DNA from: Aplysia californica
Taxonomy: Eukaryota > Mollusca > Gastropoda > Aplysiida > Aplysiidae
NCBI RefSeq assembly: GCF_000002075.1
Contig: NW_004798364.1
Coordinates: forward strand, 39,057-103,056
Direction: 5' to 3'
DNA length: 64,000 nucleotides
The notes below the pieces were generated by a model, which made no database searches, had not been told where the DNA came from, and worked only from the letters and a program-made list of their open reading frames with translations. The stretch's first letter is position 1; each line of letters starts with the position of its first letter. This document shows positions 1-12,600 of this stretch, piece by piece. A program made the position numbers and the translations under genes.

Positions 1-529
1 TATTTTTAGCAGTGTTCAAGTCATGGCCTCTATACAGCCCGCTTGAAGCAGCTTCCAAAATCGAAAATCGGACTCGATTCCTCGATCTTTTTAAAGTTTT
101 GGGATCGAGGCCTCGAGTCTTTTTGTCGTCGATCTTGCCCTGGCCTAATTTTGATATTCTGTTTTGGTGAAGACTACTATTTTTATTAAAGATTAGACAC
201 AGAGCTCTTTAATACAGCAGTCTGAAAGTTAAAAACAAATAACAGTTCTTTTTATAGTTTAACATTTTTTTTTCTAATTTGTCAACACAGTTCTGAAAAA
301 GAAGATTGTGGAATGTTTGAAGGTACTTTAAAGAACTGGGATATTAATATTTTAAAAAGAAATATGAGCCAATGTTATGTGAGTATTCAAGAATGAGTTT
401 CAGGTAGCGCTGTCTTTACTTTGTCTTCATCCTTGTGTTTTGGAAGATTATATTTTTTTGGGTCTTTTCTTTCTTTTTTTTTTCTAAGAAAATTTAACAT
501 TTCATTTTGATGTTTTGTTCTCATTCCAG
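1..529. other. CHAF1A: CHAF1A intron, start of window
   Basis: AT-rich DNA before the first coding exon in the window. Positions 55-135 hold CTCGA/ATCG-rich short inverted motifs, probably an old repeat fragment. No exon was recognised here. Confidence 0.5.
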
Positions 530-667
530 ATTGATTTGGAAAAGAAGGCAGAGAGAGAAGCATTGAAACAAAAAGTAAAGGAGGAGAAAGAAAAAGCAAG
601 AGAAGAACGGAAAAAAAAACTAGACGAAGAGAAGGCAAAAAAAGAACTTGAACGGAAGGAGAAAAAG
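530..667 (+). CDS. CHAF1A: CHAF1A exon, start of KER charged coiled coil
   Basis: The acceptor is TCATTCCAG at 521-529. The exon encodes 46 residues, almost all K, E, R, A and L, as in the KER region that binds DNA and histones in p150. Phase 0 at both ends. The donor is GC rather than GT (AAG then GCATGT); no GT donor nearby keeps the phase required by the next exon. Confidence 0.85.
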
Positions 668-3600
668 GCATGTTGTTGTTATCAATTTAGAAGAGAAAAT
701 GGTACAACTTGCTACATAAATATTTGTTGTTTAGCTTTGTTACCAAACTTCAAGTTGCCTGACTGACAGTCACTTTTAAGAAAATCTTTTAATGCTGGTA
801 CAAGTAAATAACCTTGTTTCCTTGCAAAGAATTGAAATCTTGAAATCTCTTTTCCTTTCTACATGTAAGAAGTTATTTGTTATATATATTTAATTGAATA
901 CCCCAGATTTTCATCTGTGTTCTACTTATTCTGAACTCTAAATATCTGAAATGGATGAAGGCTGAGTTGTTTCTATTCAGTAATGAGAGTTGGGTACCCT
1001 TTATGTAGGCTTAAACCCCCCCCCCATTTTTATTGTTTGTGTGTATGCTTACCTAGGAATATTTAACAAGAGTTTCCTCAACACTACTCAGATATCTCAT
1101 ATCTTGTCTTTGCTTTGTAGAGGGGAATGTGGTAGAAACAATTTTATTTTAAGTTTCTTATTTTATCAATTGGCAGATCATATCAGATGTTTTTTCCATA
1201 TATCATTTAAGTTCCAATGCACTTGTTTTCCCCTCACAGGAAGCAAAGGATAAGGAAAAACAAGAGCAAAAGGAAAAGTTAGAGAAGGAGCGACTAGAAA
1301 AGCTGAAAGTCAAAGAAGATGAAAAAAAGCAGAAGGAAGAGGAACGATTGAAGAAAGAGGAGGAGAAAAAGAAAATCATAGAGTGAGTACTTTCATGACC
1401 TTTGGCATTGATAAATTTTGAAAAGACATTTTTTTTTCTGTTGAAATTTGATATGGTCAGCTTGGGGACAGAGCTATAGAGAGTTAATGTTTATGTTTTT
1501 GATTTCTTAACCCTCGTCCTGCGGGAGCCGGTTTTGTGTCGCCCGATAAGCCTATTTTGGCACCTCGCCTACGTTCTGGTCCCGATTCAGTGTAGCCCCT
1601 GGCTCAGCGCACACGCACTGCGCATCATCTTCCGTGTCATTCGGGTCCCGAGTCGGATCCCCATTCACGCAGGTCAAGTGTGTGTGCGTCAGTCTGCTTG
1701 AGTTTGTGTGCGTTTGTGGCCTTCTTCTAGAACCGCCTGCGTTGGTTCGTAATCGAGGCATGCGTCTCATTCAAAACATGCCAAGTTGGTAGCTCTAGAT
1801 GTTCGTCCAATGAAATTATAGAAGAAACTGACCCACTTAGACATGAGGAGCCCGAAAGGATAGTCGGGAAACAAGACTTCCATTTTTCTATACAAAATCT
1901 TTCAAATGAGCTTGATTTTGTATGAAATGATACTACCTGGTAAAAAATAAGCTTATTTGATAGTTTTGAATACCATTGTGCAGGTACAAAGAACAATTTG
2001 AGTGTAAAACATTAGGAAATTGACCTATATTATCCCCTTTCGAACCTCAGGTCATTCATAATGACAAGAGCGCCCAGAAAGGTTATTCGAATGAGCGGAA
2101 CTACTCGTATTGTCTTATCAGCTTGTGAGAGGGGGTTATTCATTTGTTTGTAACACTTTATAAATAGAAAGCTATGAAAGATAGAGCGTTATTTTCATCA
2201 TCGGTAAACACACTCCCGTGGTATTCATGGCGAAAACACACGTTTCCCGGCGTGCGCGCTGTACACCAACAGTACACACTGAATGACTCTGACGGCCTGC
2301 CCTTGCTGATAAGATTCGCATCTCGGCACAGACACAGGACAAGAGTTAATATTAGGTATTTATTTGTAAGAAGTTTATTCTCAAAAAACAAAACACAGCA
2401 TAATCGTTGCTGGTTGTGGTAAAAGTATTTTTCATCATAGATCAGAATGAATTTATCTTTGTTATCCTTAAACTCTTATTTTTCTCTTCATTGGTCCCCA
2501 AATAAAGATGATGATCTGAAGCATGAGGGAGTATGCATTGAAATGTTTATGTCTTCTGTTCTATTTATTATTTCCCTTCCGCAGTTTAATACATTTTTAA
2601 CTTTTTAGTGTATGTGTGCTTTTGATACAGGGCCAAGCAAGAAGAAAAGCGCAAGAAGGAGGAGGAAAAGCGATTAAAAGAGGAAGAGAAGTTGCGAGAG
2701 GAGGAGGAAAAGGTTTGTTCTTGTTAGTGTTGAACGTAACTTGCCTACCTTATACAGCTTACTCCTTTATAAATATTTGTGAAATTGCTTTGTTATTGTT
2801 TTAAATATCCCTTCCCACCTCACCCCCTTAAAAAATCTTTTGCCTTTGTGAGAGGGTTAAGTTATGAACTTTTCATTATAGTTATGTTCTGGGTGACATC
2901 CTTGATTTTGCAGATTTTGGGTCAGGCTATGCACATTTTATGTTGGCTGATTTTTGAAGATCAACCAGTTTTTTGTCTAAAAATAGCATGGATTCAATTG
3001 AGAAAGACTTTATTCTACAGGTAATTTGCCTGTAAAAACATGAGGATGGATTAATATAGTGAATTTTCACAATTATTGTCGTTTTTCACAAAATGTAATT
3101 TTTGTGCAGTTTTTTCCCCTACTCCTTCCTTAGTTTTCATCCTTTTGACATGAAACGTTCAGGAAACATAGTTGGCAAGGCTGCCATCAATGTAACAGAA
3201 AGATATTTGCGAAAAAAGTAATACTTTTCCTTTGGCAAGCGATTACGCAACCTAAATTTAGAAAAAGTTTTTTAATACTTTGGGAAAATTCTCATAATTA
3301 TTTTTCTTTTGAACGTATTGAAAAAAACTTGCTGTTACTCTGATAGGGTTTGGTTTTGGTATACTCTTGCCAAATTTGGTCTGTAAATAAGAAAGCCGTA
3401 GGGATTTCAAATTCAGTGTTTAGTTTCAAGATGGCAGCCGTTTCCGTAGCAACCGTTGTAGCTATGCCAAAATAAAATTGCGTATCAAGAGATTTTACTA
3501 TGTCTAATTTATATGTGTACTTAGATTTGATCTCGGGCTACAAACAGAAAATAGTCCTCAAGGGTAGCTCCTCCCGTTAATGTGCTTATTTACTATTCAT

Positions 3601-6600
3601 CACACAGGTGTCAGTTTTTCTATGATTAAGACAAAGGTTTTATGTTATAGTATAGCAACATTTGACGATTTAGACTTTTGTTCCATTATAATGAATTGAA
3701 GATTCAGCTTTTTAAAATTGAACCATGTTTTGTTTTGATTAAATTATTTAATCTTTTAGATTTATAAAGGTGGGGACAATATTTGTTTGATGATTTTTGA
3801 TATTCATTTTGTGTGAATCAAGATCTGTAAATATTCTCTCTATCAAAATTCCTATGTGCAATCTTTTTTTTAAAACAGAAAAAGCAAGCTGAGAAGAGAA
3901 AGCAAGCCTTTCAAAGTTTCTTCATCAAGCCTAAAGAATCAGAACCTAAACCTGCGGTAAGGAAAGTCTTTTATTCATATGTACTCTCTTAGCTTGAAGA
4001 TGTTAATGAATTTAATGGTTTATTAGTGGGAGTCTTTGTGTTAATCCAGTTTTCTAGTCAGTTACCATATATGTGAAGCGTGCTGACAAAATGAGTTCCT
4101 TCTCGGATTCGAGTCCTATAGAAATAGATATATCACGCTTAGAGGTGAAGTTTTTACAATATATAAGTATGAAATAATATAAGGCATTTTATACTTTAAA
4201 AATATGGCATCAATAGAAAATCTACAAATTTGACCCCAGTGTCGATTTCTAGCCAAGTTCTTCATTTATGGATTGCGAGAAGTAACTCATTTTGTCAGCA
4301 TGTCTCACATATATGTGAATAGCTGACTCTCTCTCAGCATACTGTGGTCGTCTACTTTGTCATAGACAGTCTAGCTTCCAGGATTGCTGATCCTGACTCA
4401 AAGGGATTTTGAAGTCTTGCCTGAAAGGGGTGCTCTCAATTGAGATAAGTTCAATAGTTACCTAAGGGAACAATTAAGCTCTACTACCAGGTTTCTAGGT
4501 GCAGAAGTGTCCCAACTTAGAGCCATAGATAAAATGATTTTAAAAGGTACTACATAATTGTATGTATTAATTTCCGAGGGTTTCTTCTCCTTTCCTCTCT
4601 TGTAAGTTCTGTGGTAAGGTTCTACTGAACATTGTTTAAGCAATGTTTTTGTCTTATATTCGTATTGCAGGTTTGCACATTGTTTAAGAAATGTTTTTGT
4701 CTTACATTCTTTTTCTTATTGCAGGTTTCCAAGTCAAATGAAAGTATGTTCATTCCATTTGAAGTTAAAAAGGACATGCACCTTGCACCTGCAGTGAGAA
4801 ATTCCCTCTCAAATGAGAAAAGAAATAAATTGGACCAACAGTTACAAACTGAACAGGTAATTTTGAATGTTGATTGGTAGTATTTAGTTTTATTTTTGAT
4901 TTTATGCTCTTTAAAAAGATTGTACTTTTGAATTGCAGGTTGATATGGGACCTTCGGACTTTAATGTTCTGACTTTCTTTTTGATTAACTCTTCAAACAA
5001 AATGGGAGGTGTTTGTCACATATTATGGCATCCTGAAGAAAGTGTGTCATTTGCGCTTTGCTCAGCTGAACTTGAGAGATAGAAATAAGGAGGTCACTTT
5101 TCCAGGAATGTGTTTAAGCATGAATAGTTGCCATAAGTTAAGGGAGGTTGGCTTTTTTTTGGGGGTTGGTTTTTAAAAAATAATATTTTTAAACTTTACA
5201 TCTGACAAGTGTTGTCTGTATTTTCAGCCGTCGTCAGTGAATTATCTCACCCAGCTGAAGGAGGGAGATATCAATCCTCACAAGACAGGCAGAGTTGTAA
5301 GGAAGTGAGTGACACTTGGCAGACAAGTGATGTGGGTTATAACTTGATTGATGCCTAATCATTTCTGACGTTTGTATTGAAGCTGTGGCTTAGATTTCTT
5401 TGAACTGTGTGTTCAGTGAAGAGTTCCTCTCATTATCATAATTTGATACCTACTCCCATCGTTTTTGTTTATAATCTTATAATAATCTATTTCTTTTTCT
5501 TTATCTCTGTCTGTCTGTCTGTCTGTCTTTCACTCCCCCCCCCCCCCCCCCCCCCCCATCCATTCCGTCTCTCCTCACCGTGTCCTTTTTCTTCATCCTG
5601 ACCACTCCTACTTTTTCACCTTGATACATCTTTTTTATATCTATACCTCGTGTACAGGCAAAATTTGCATGGGAGTTATTTGAAACAGGTAATTTTGCCA
5701 GATTTTGGCCACATCTCTCTTTTTACCTTTTACAGAACTTCTGTTTCTATTTGAAAGCTTTTTTTTTCCTGTGACACAGTGTCAGTTGCTAATTTTTATT
5801 TCTAATTTTTACCTGTGTACTTAGTTTAGGAAACAAGTGAGCTAATGGTGATGGCACTTTTAAAAAAAAAACTATTCACCTTTTGATTTTTTAATAAAGT
5901 AATTGGTGCATGATTTCAGAAATCCAGAACCAGCGGAAGATGTTGAAATTGTGCACGACTCTGAGGCCTTGAAGAAGGTGTTCCACAAAGTGAAGATTTT
6001 GAAGTTTCACACAGACTACAGGCCACCATATCGTGGGACCTGGAGGAAGCGCCCCTCTCTCAGTCCGAGAAATCCGTGGAAGAAGGATGAGGTTTGCTTC
6101 TTTATGTTATGTTGATGCCATTGTCACTCGATGTGAAGAATATAAATGTTGTGTGAGTCTTTCATCTTGTCTTTAGAGTTGTTGGTAGTTTTTATGCTAT
6201 TCTTTCTGGACGCTGTTAGGAATAAGTGAGGCACTGGTTCTCTGGGCATTTTTTCTTTCTTTCTTTCTTTTTGCATACTTCAGTATGTGTGTGTGTGTGC
6301 CAGTTAAATTTATCTGTCAGGACATGTGGATTTGACTGTATTCCTGCCAGGTACTCTAATAAAATCGGAGCCATTCGATTTTTTTTGGTTTGTTTTTCCC
6401 ATTCTAGAATCCTGATTGGACTTATAAAAATCCAATATTTTTTCTTGAATTCCATTTCCGTCAGGACTTATGTGACATGGTAAATGACTTAAAAGCACAC
6501 ATTTTTGTTGGCACGACTTATTATATATATATATGTATATATTTATTTGCATTATTTGTATTTATTTGCCATGGTTGGTTTGTTACTTAATCATAATCAA

Positions 6601-9600
6601 CTGGGGCTCTGAGACCAATTTTTTCCCCCCGAACTGTTATCGGTTGGAAGAATTTTGAGGGAAAAATACTTTTGGTCATAGTGTGGTTGACAGGTCTGTA
6701 TATGAGGGATCTCGTATGAGAAAGTTTTGGTTCTAGTCTTATGTTAAGTGCCCATGGATTGGGAGGGGGGTGTACACTTTTAATGTTTTGTTATTATTAG
6801 TAATGAACATTTTTCTCATGGATATATGAAAACCTACTTGTCATATTTTATATGGCTCCTAGACCACTGTCCTTTTGCAGTATAATCTTATGTGTTATAA
6901 TAACCATTTTTTTGGTTTCTTTCTGTGTTTTAGGCCACATTTGATTATGAGGTGGACAGTGATGAGGAGTGGGAGGAGGAAGAGCCTGGGGAAAGCCTGT
7001 CCTGCTCTGATGTATGTATTTCTCCAGTGTTTACACGTATTACGTTATACACGCTCCTTTTTTCCTATGAAACATCTATTGTTCTTATCCCGTTCTCCTT
7101 TTTTTATGTTTGTTGCTCTCTTGTAACACCTCTAATCTTCTGGTGCTCATATGACCTTTTATGCAGTTGCGAGCGCCGTAAAACCAATGTTATCCTGGGT
7201 GTCACTGATATCTTCATAAGGCCTCCCGAGTGCATCTTAATTTATATATTGACATATTTTGGTTGGACATTTTCCTACAGTTATCATTCGTGTTTGCTAC
7301 TCAGTGAAGCCACAAGCCTTGACTTTCTATGAGCAGAAGTTCTTTGGTTTTATATATAAGCACTGTTGCGATCAGGTGGGGATGGAATATAACCTTTTCT
7401 TTGATGGATAAGGGTTCCGTTGTTATCACTTGTGTGGGTTTTTTTTTTCGTGATGTGTACTTTAAAAAAAAAAAAATTTTAAGCTCGATTTTAATTAACA
7501 AGCGCCTGATACCACTGTCATGAAACTTATGTCCCAAGTATGTTCCTCTTGGTGTTCTTGGTTTCTTAACAAGAACTTCCTACCTCTTGTAGATGTAGAC
7601 TGACAATGACACTTATATTATATGACCTTATTGTGTTGCAAGTGCCGTAAAACACTTACTAAAACTAAAAGCTAAAATGACACTCACTTCTCATAGAAAT
7701 CATTGTACGATTTACCTTTTTCCAGGGTGAAGAAGAGAAAGGGGAGGAAGCAGAAGATGAGGATGATGATGGCGATGGCTGGATGGTCCCTCATGGATAT
7801 CTGTCTGAAGACGAAGGATGCAATGAGGATGATGAGGTGATTAAGCTTTTTTTCTTACATTTTGACATGATGTTTGTCATTCTGAACAAAATACTCTTTG
7901 TGGTATTCTCGCAGCACCACTGGAAGGTCGTACTTCTTTTAGATGTTTTAATGGTTATCTAGTTTTTCGCTAGCTCTCTAGTCTTGTCATTTTATATAGC
8001 TGTTTTGCTGTTTAACTCTGAACTGAACATTTTCATAAGTCTTGCGAATTTTCTTCAGAAAAAGATTTTCTGTGATTTTGGGGTGCAGTTTTTGGAGCAT
8101 GGTCAATCATATTCTTATCAAATGAATATTTGCAGGGAACAATTTGAGAGCTTTTCTATGTTCTCAGGGCTGCACATCGTTATGAATTTGGCAGAATCAT
8201 TACGATTAGAAATTTAAAAAAAAATAATCATAACAACCCTCATTCTGATTTTAAAAATTATTTCCCATTTGGCTAACCCAACCCATCCTCACCCTTCCAG
8301 TGTTTAAAGTAGAATAGTTTACTTCATCACTACATCACATGCAGCAGTGTAACTTAAACAGCTTCTTGTAGCAGCTCAGTGCCTCTTTGCTTTAAAAAAA
8401 AAAAACCCATTAGCTTGACAGCATAAATATTGTTGCGTTTTGCATTGTAGGTGATGAAGGCCTGGGAAAGAAAAAATTGTTAACCCCCCCCCCAACAAAA
8501 ACCCCCTACCAAAAACGAATCATTGTTTGAAACAATCAGCTGCAGTGTGGGGCATGGTGTCTAACGATAATCAGCATCAAAGTCTTTTGATGCGTCCCAT
8601 CCGTTTTTTGTTTTGTTTTTGCAAGAGTCAAGCTGACAGGCAATACCTACCGCCACTCCTGATTTTTTTTCCGTAACTCCACAAATGACAAGCCTATTAG
8701 GACCCTTTTCATTGCGCCTTTGTTTACGTTACATATGATTAATCTTTAAACCTACAACCCCTGTCCTTTACACTCGGGGGTAAAAAGACTATCTATATTA
8801 TATTTCAAATTTTTAAGCCAAATTCCTAATTTTTAATTTGCTGTTTACTTTAATGTTTGCTGGTGGGTGGGCAGTCCTGTATCTTTTGTGAACAAATTCT
8901 CATGCGTACCATAATACACCGTTGTTTAGTACAAGGGTAACTTATGACAATGCAAACAAATTTACAGACTCTTTGAACATTGTGTCAATAAGCTGAGATT
9001 TAGGTGTTATAATTTACCAGAAAATCCTGATGGTTCTTTGATTGAAAAAAAAAAATTGTTCATTGTATGTAAAAAAAAAAAAAGGTTTATGTAAAAAGAC
9101 TGCAAACCACTGTAAGATTGCTTTATAAGTTGTACAAGGGTTGTGTAAAGGCTACACAACACCCCTTCCCCCCCAATCAAATTTTTTCAGGATTGCAGTA
9201 CCTCAACAGTGGCTAAAATGCTGAGCATAGTAAAATCAGGATCAGTATTCCAGTAAAGTTGGGAAAGTCTTTTGTGAAAAAATAAAATTGTTGAGGCACA
9301 TAACCCCACACCACCACCACAGGATGCCTACTACAGCCTCGTGTATGCCTTGTTTGTTTCACAGATCACCCCAGAGAAGCTCAAACTTCAGCAACAGGCC
9401 AAGGCCAAAGCATGGGAAGAGGAACAGAAACGCAAGCTGCAGGCCCTTCCACTCATCGCCGTCGGCTGCTTCTTTGAGCACTCGCCCAGCCCTTCCATGA
9501 GTGGTGATGTGAGGCTGCTGTATGAGTTCAGGGTGAGCGAGACTTGGGACAGTGTTACATATCTTGATTGTTGCAGGTGGAAGTTTTACCAAAGATACTA

Positions 9601-12600
9601 AATAACAAGATGGACCACTCAGCCAAAAAAGTGTCCGCGGGAAGTATGCTCTTTGCTTCAGATGGCGCTGCAGTCTGCTTTGAAGCTCTCTTTCATTTTT
9701 CCAGAAGAAGAATAGGAATAGCACCTCCTTGCGTGCGCAGATCGACTGCTGTTCATCAGTAGTTCGGGTTCGTTCAGTGCAGAGTTTTATGTTATTTATA
9801 TTTTAATGACCTCTCGCCTTTCATTCTAAAGTCAAATTAAACGAAGAAAACAATCACCCTTTCCTCCGGAAGAGGTTTTTTGTCAGCGTAACCATTTTAA
9901 GGGGAGGTGGCTAATGAAAATGCCAAAACTCAGTTCCAACCATTTTTTAGCCACTTTGTATGCATAAAAAAAAAGAGGTTTTGTGAAATAAAAAATTCAT
10001 TTATTATTTTTTTTGTTCTTGTGGCGGCAAAAAATGGCGCTGATTCAGCAAAATTTCTTTATACTTTATAAACAGTGTTTCTACAAAACCAATAAAGATA
10101 GAAGCTTCATACTTGGTATACTTGGTATATATGCTATAAATTGCTTGCTTCTCCTCCTTACAGAATCAGATTTCAAATATCTATCATACGTTTTCCAAAT
10201 TTTACCCTCACTTTGACCAATGTTCAGAATTCCATATTAGGCGATGCTGAAACACAAAAATGCCAAATAACTCAAAACAGAATCAATATTCAGGAAAAAA
10301 GCTCTTGTAAGGAAGAGGGCACTTATCATGGGAATAATGTGTGAAAATTTCAATGAAATCTGACTGTTAGTTATTGAGATACACTTTCTATAAAGTTACC
10401 AGTTAGCCAAAAATGCAATTTCGAGAAAAACGCAAATTTTTCGAAACATTGTGCAATCACAAACATCTCAGTTTTCACTAAAATCTAACATTATTCAGCA
10501 ACATACACCATGTTGACACAGCGCAGGCCATTTAAAAAGCTTTTTTGACAAGTTTTTACATCAATTCCATGCCCCCCCCCCCCCCCCCCCCCAACTGTCC
10601 TCTCATAATTGAATCTCCGCCCCAAGAATGTAAATTCTCATTTGTCTTTCAGTTTCTGTTCTTAAATGGGAGAAGAAGCAAAAATACCTATGTAAGGTAA
10701 TAGGACATTCAAGGGCTTGTGTGAAAATTTCAACCAACTCTGACTGTAACTTTCTGAGATCTAATCAAAATAGTGCAGCAGATTTGGCAGAAAAGTCATC
10801 ATTCCGAGAAAAACGAGAATAAAGATTGTGCATGCTGACATGCCCGTCTAAATTTATATGTTAATGTTGCCATACTGAATTGTTTAGGTAAATTGAGTTT
10901 GTTGTTAGTCTTTTCCACATTAAAAAAATCTTTAAATGATTTGGCAGGTGACTGCCTTTCTTAGAATTAGAAGAGTCGAGATTTTGTCGAGCCCCCCCCC
11001 AAAAAAGCTGCCACCTCCCCTTCATTTTCTTCCCATGTGTTTTGGTTTTGCAATGGTGGAATCTAAGACTAAGCAACTAAGAAAGGCACAGTAAGCTGGC
11101 ACTACATGATACTATCTAGATCTGTATATTTTCTCAATTTATTTTATCCTATAATATATATTTCTGCAGTCGCTTCTTTCAATCTTGTTGAAGGGGTTAA
11201 CCGGCTTTGGGAACACTGGTCTCCGATTTTTAAAAACCCAATAATAATAAAGTAAAAAAATTGTTTTAAATAACACTAGGCCTTAGAGATTTCTATAGCT
11301 AGATCTACGCTAAACAGACTTGTTCACTGCGAACAGCCGGAGAGGCTAGGGAAGCCATCAAAACAAATTTATCCTAGATCTAGGTCTAGATCTAGATTCT
11401 AATTCTATAACTTTGTCGGTCGGTCGAGCGCAACGTAGATCTAGATTTGTAGATCTATACTTTGAATACCCCAGCCACATAATCATGGAAAGTACTGAAG
11501 GCTATTATGTATTATTATACGTATAATCTCAACAGTTTAGATCCTGGGTTAGCTCACTCAAAACAACTAAGACTAAGACATCGAATCGAATCACGATCAG
11601 ATAGACAGACGAGAGAAGAAGAAAATAAATAGGAAGGAGCATGTGTTCGATATTTAGTGAAACTAAAAGTATAACTCGGTATTCTCTCTTATCTCTCAGG
11701 GAGTTATCCTGGCTCCGGTAGTGCCAATACCGACCAACCAGAACACTAGTGCAGAGAGTGAAGAGCCCTGTTTGGAGCAAGAGGGATCGACCCCAGCTTC
11801 TAAAGGTAGAGAGAAGATGGCTGTGCCAGACGATGGTAAGTGGTCCATTGGGGGATTTTTGTGGGTTTAAAAATTTTTTTTTCTGGAATGTTTTATATGG
11901 GGGTCAGAGTTTTGTGTGTCTCGGGAGTTATGGTTTCCCCCCCCCCCTCGAACAAATAGTTGGCTACAGACTACTGTGGTTTATTCCTCTGCACGATAAA
12001 AAAGACCCATTTTGGAAAATGCAGTTGGGCACAGATAACTGAAATGTGTTAAGGGATTGACAAATGTGTTTTACCCATCCATAAATTGGTGTAAACAGAT
12101 GAAATGAAAAATCAGAAATAATTGAAGAAAATCAACAAAATTGACAGTACGATGGTCAGAAAATAAATCACTTGAGCTGTTGTGTCATAGCAGATTGATG
12201 TGTTCCTTTTTAAAACTTATCCAACCATCTTATGTTGCATATGAACCAAGGCCAAGTTCCTTTGCGATTTTGTCTGCTTTTGTCATTAGAATGAGACCAG
12301 AGATAGGAAGAGGCATGGCTTGTGCTTGCTGGAACCATTGAAACAATGCCAGCACAATGTTGTCAAATTTTGTAAAGCTTGCTCGCTTTCTGTCAAGACA
12401 CTTGTGAGGAAGAAGTTGATCAGGTTTCTCTAGGAGAGCTGTTTAGCAAATCCGTACGGATATTTGAGAAAACAGTATTGCCCAAATAAAGAAAAAATAG
12501 TGGTTCAGTTGGGGAATAGCATTGCATTGTACAAATTGTCTGTGATCTCGCATCTTGTGTGTTTGTGTTATCTGTGCCCATCTGTGTATGAATTATTACA

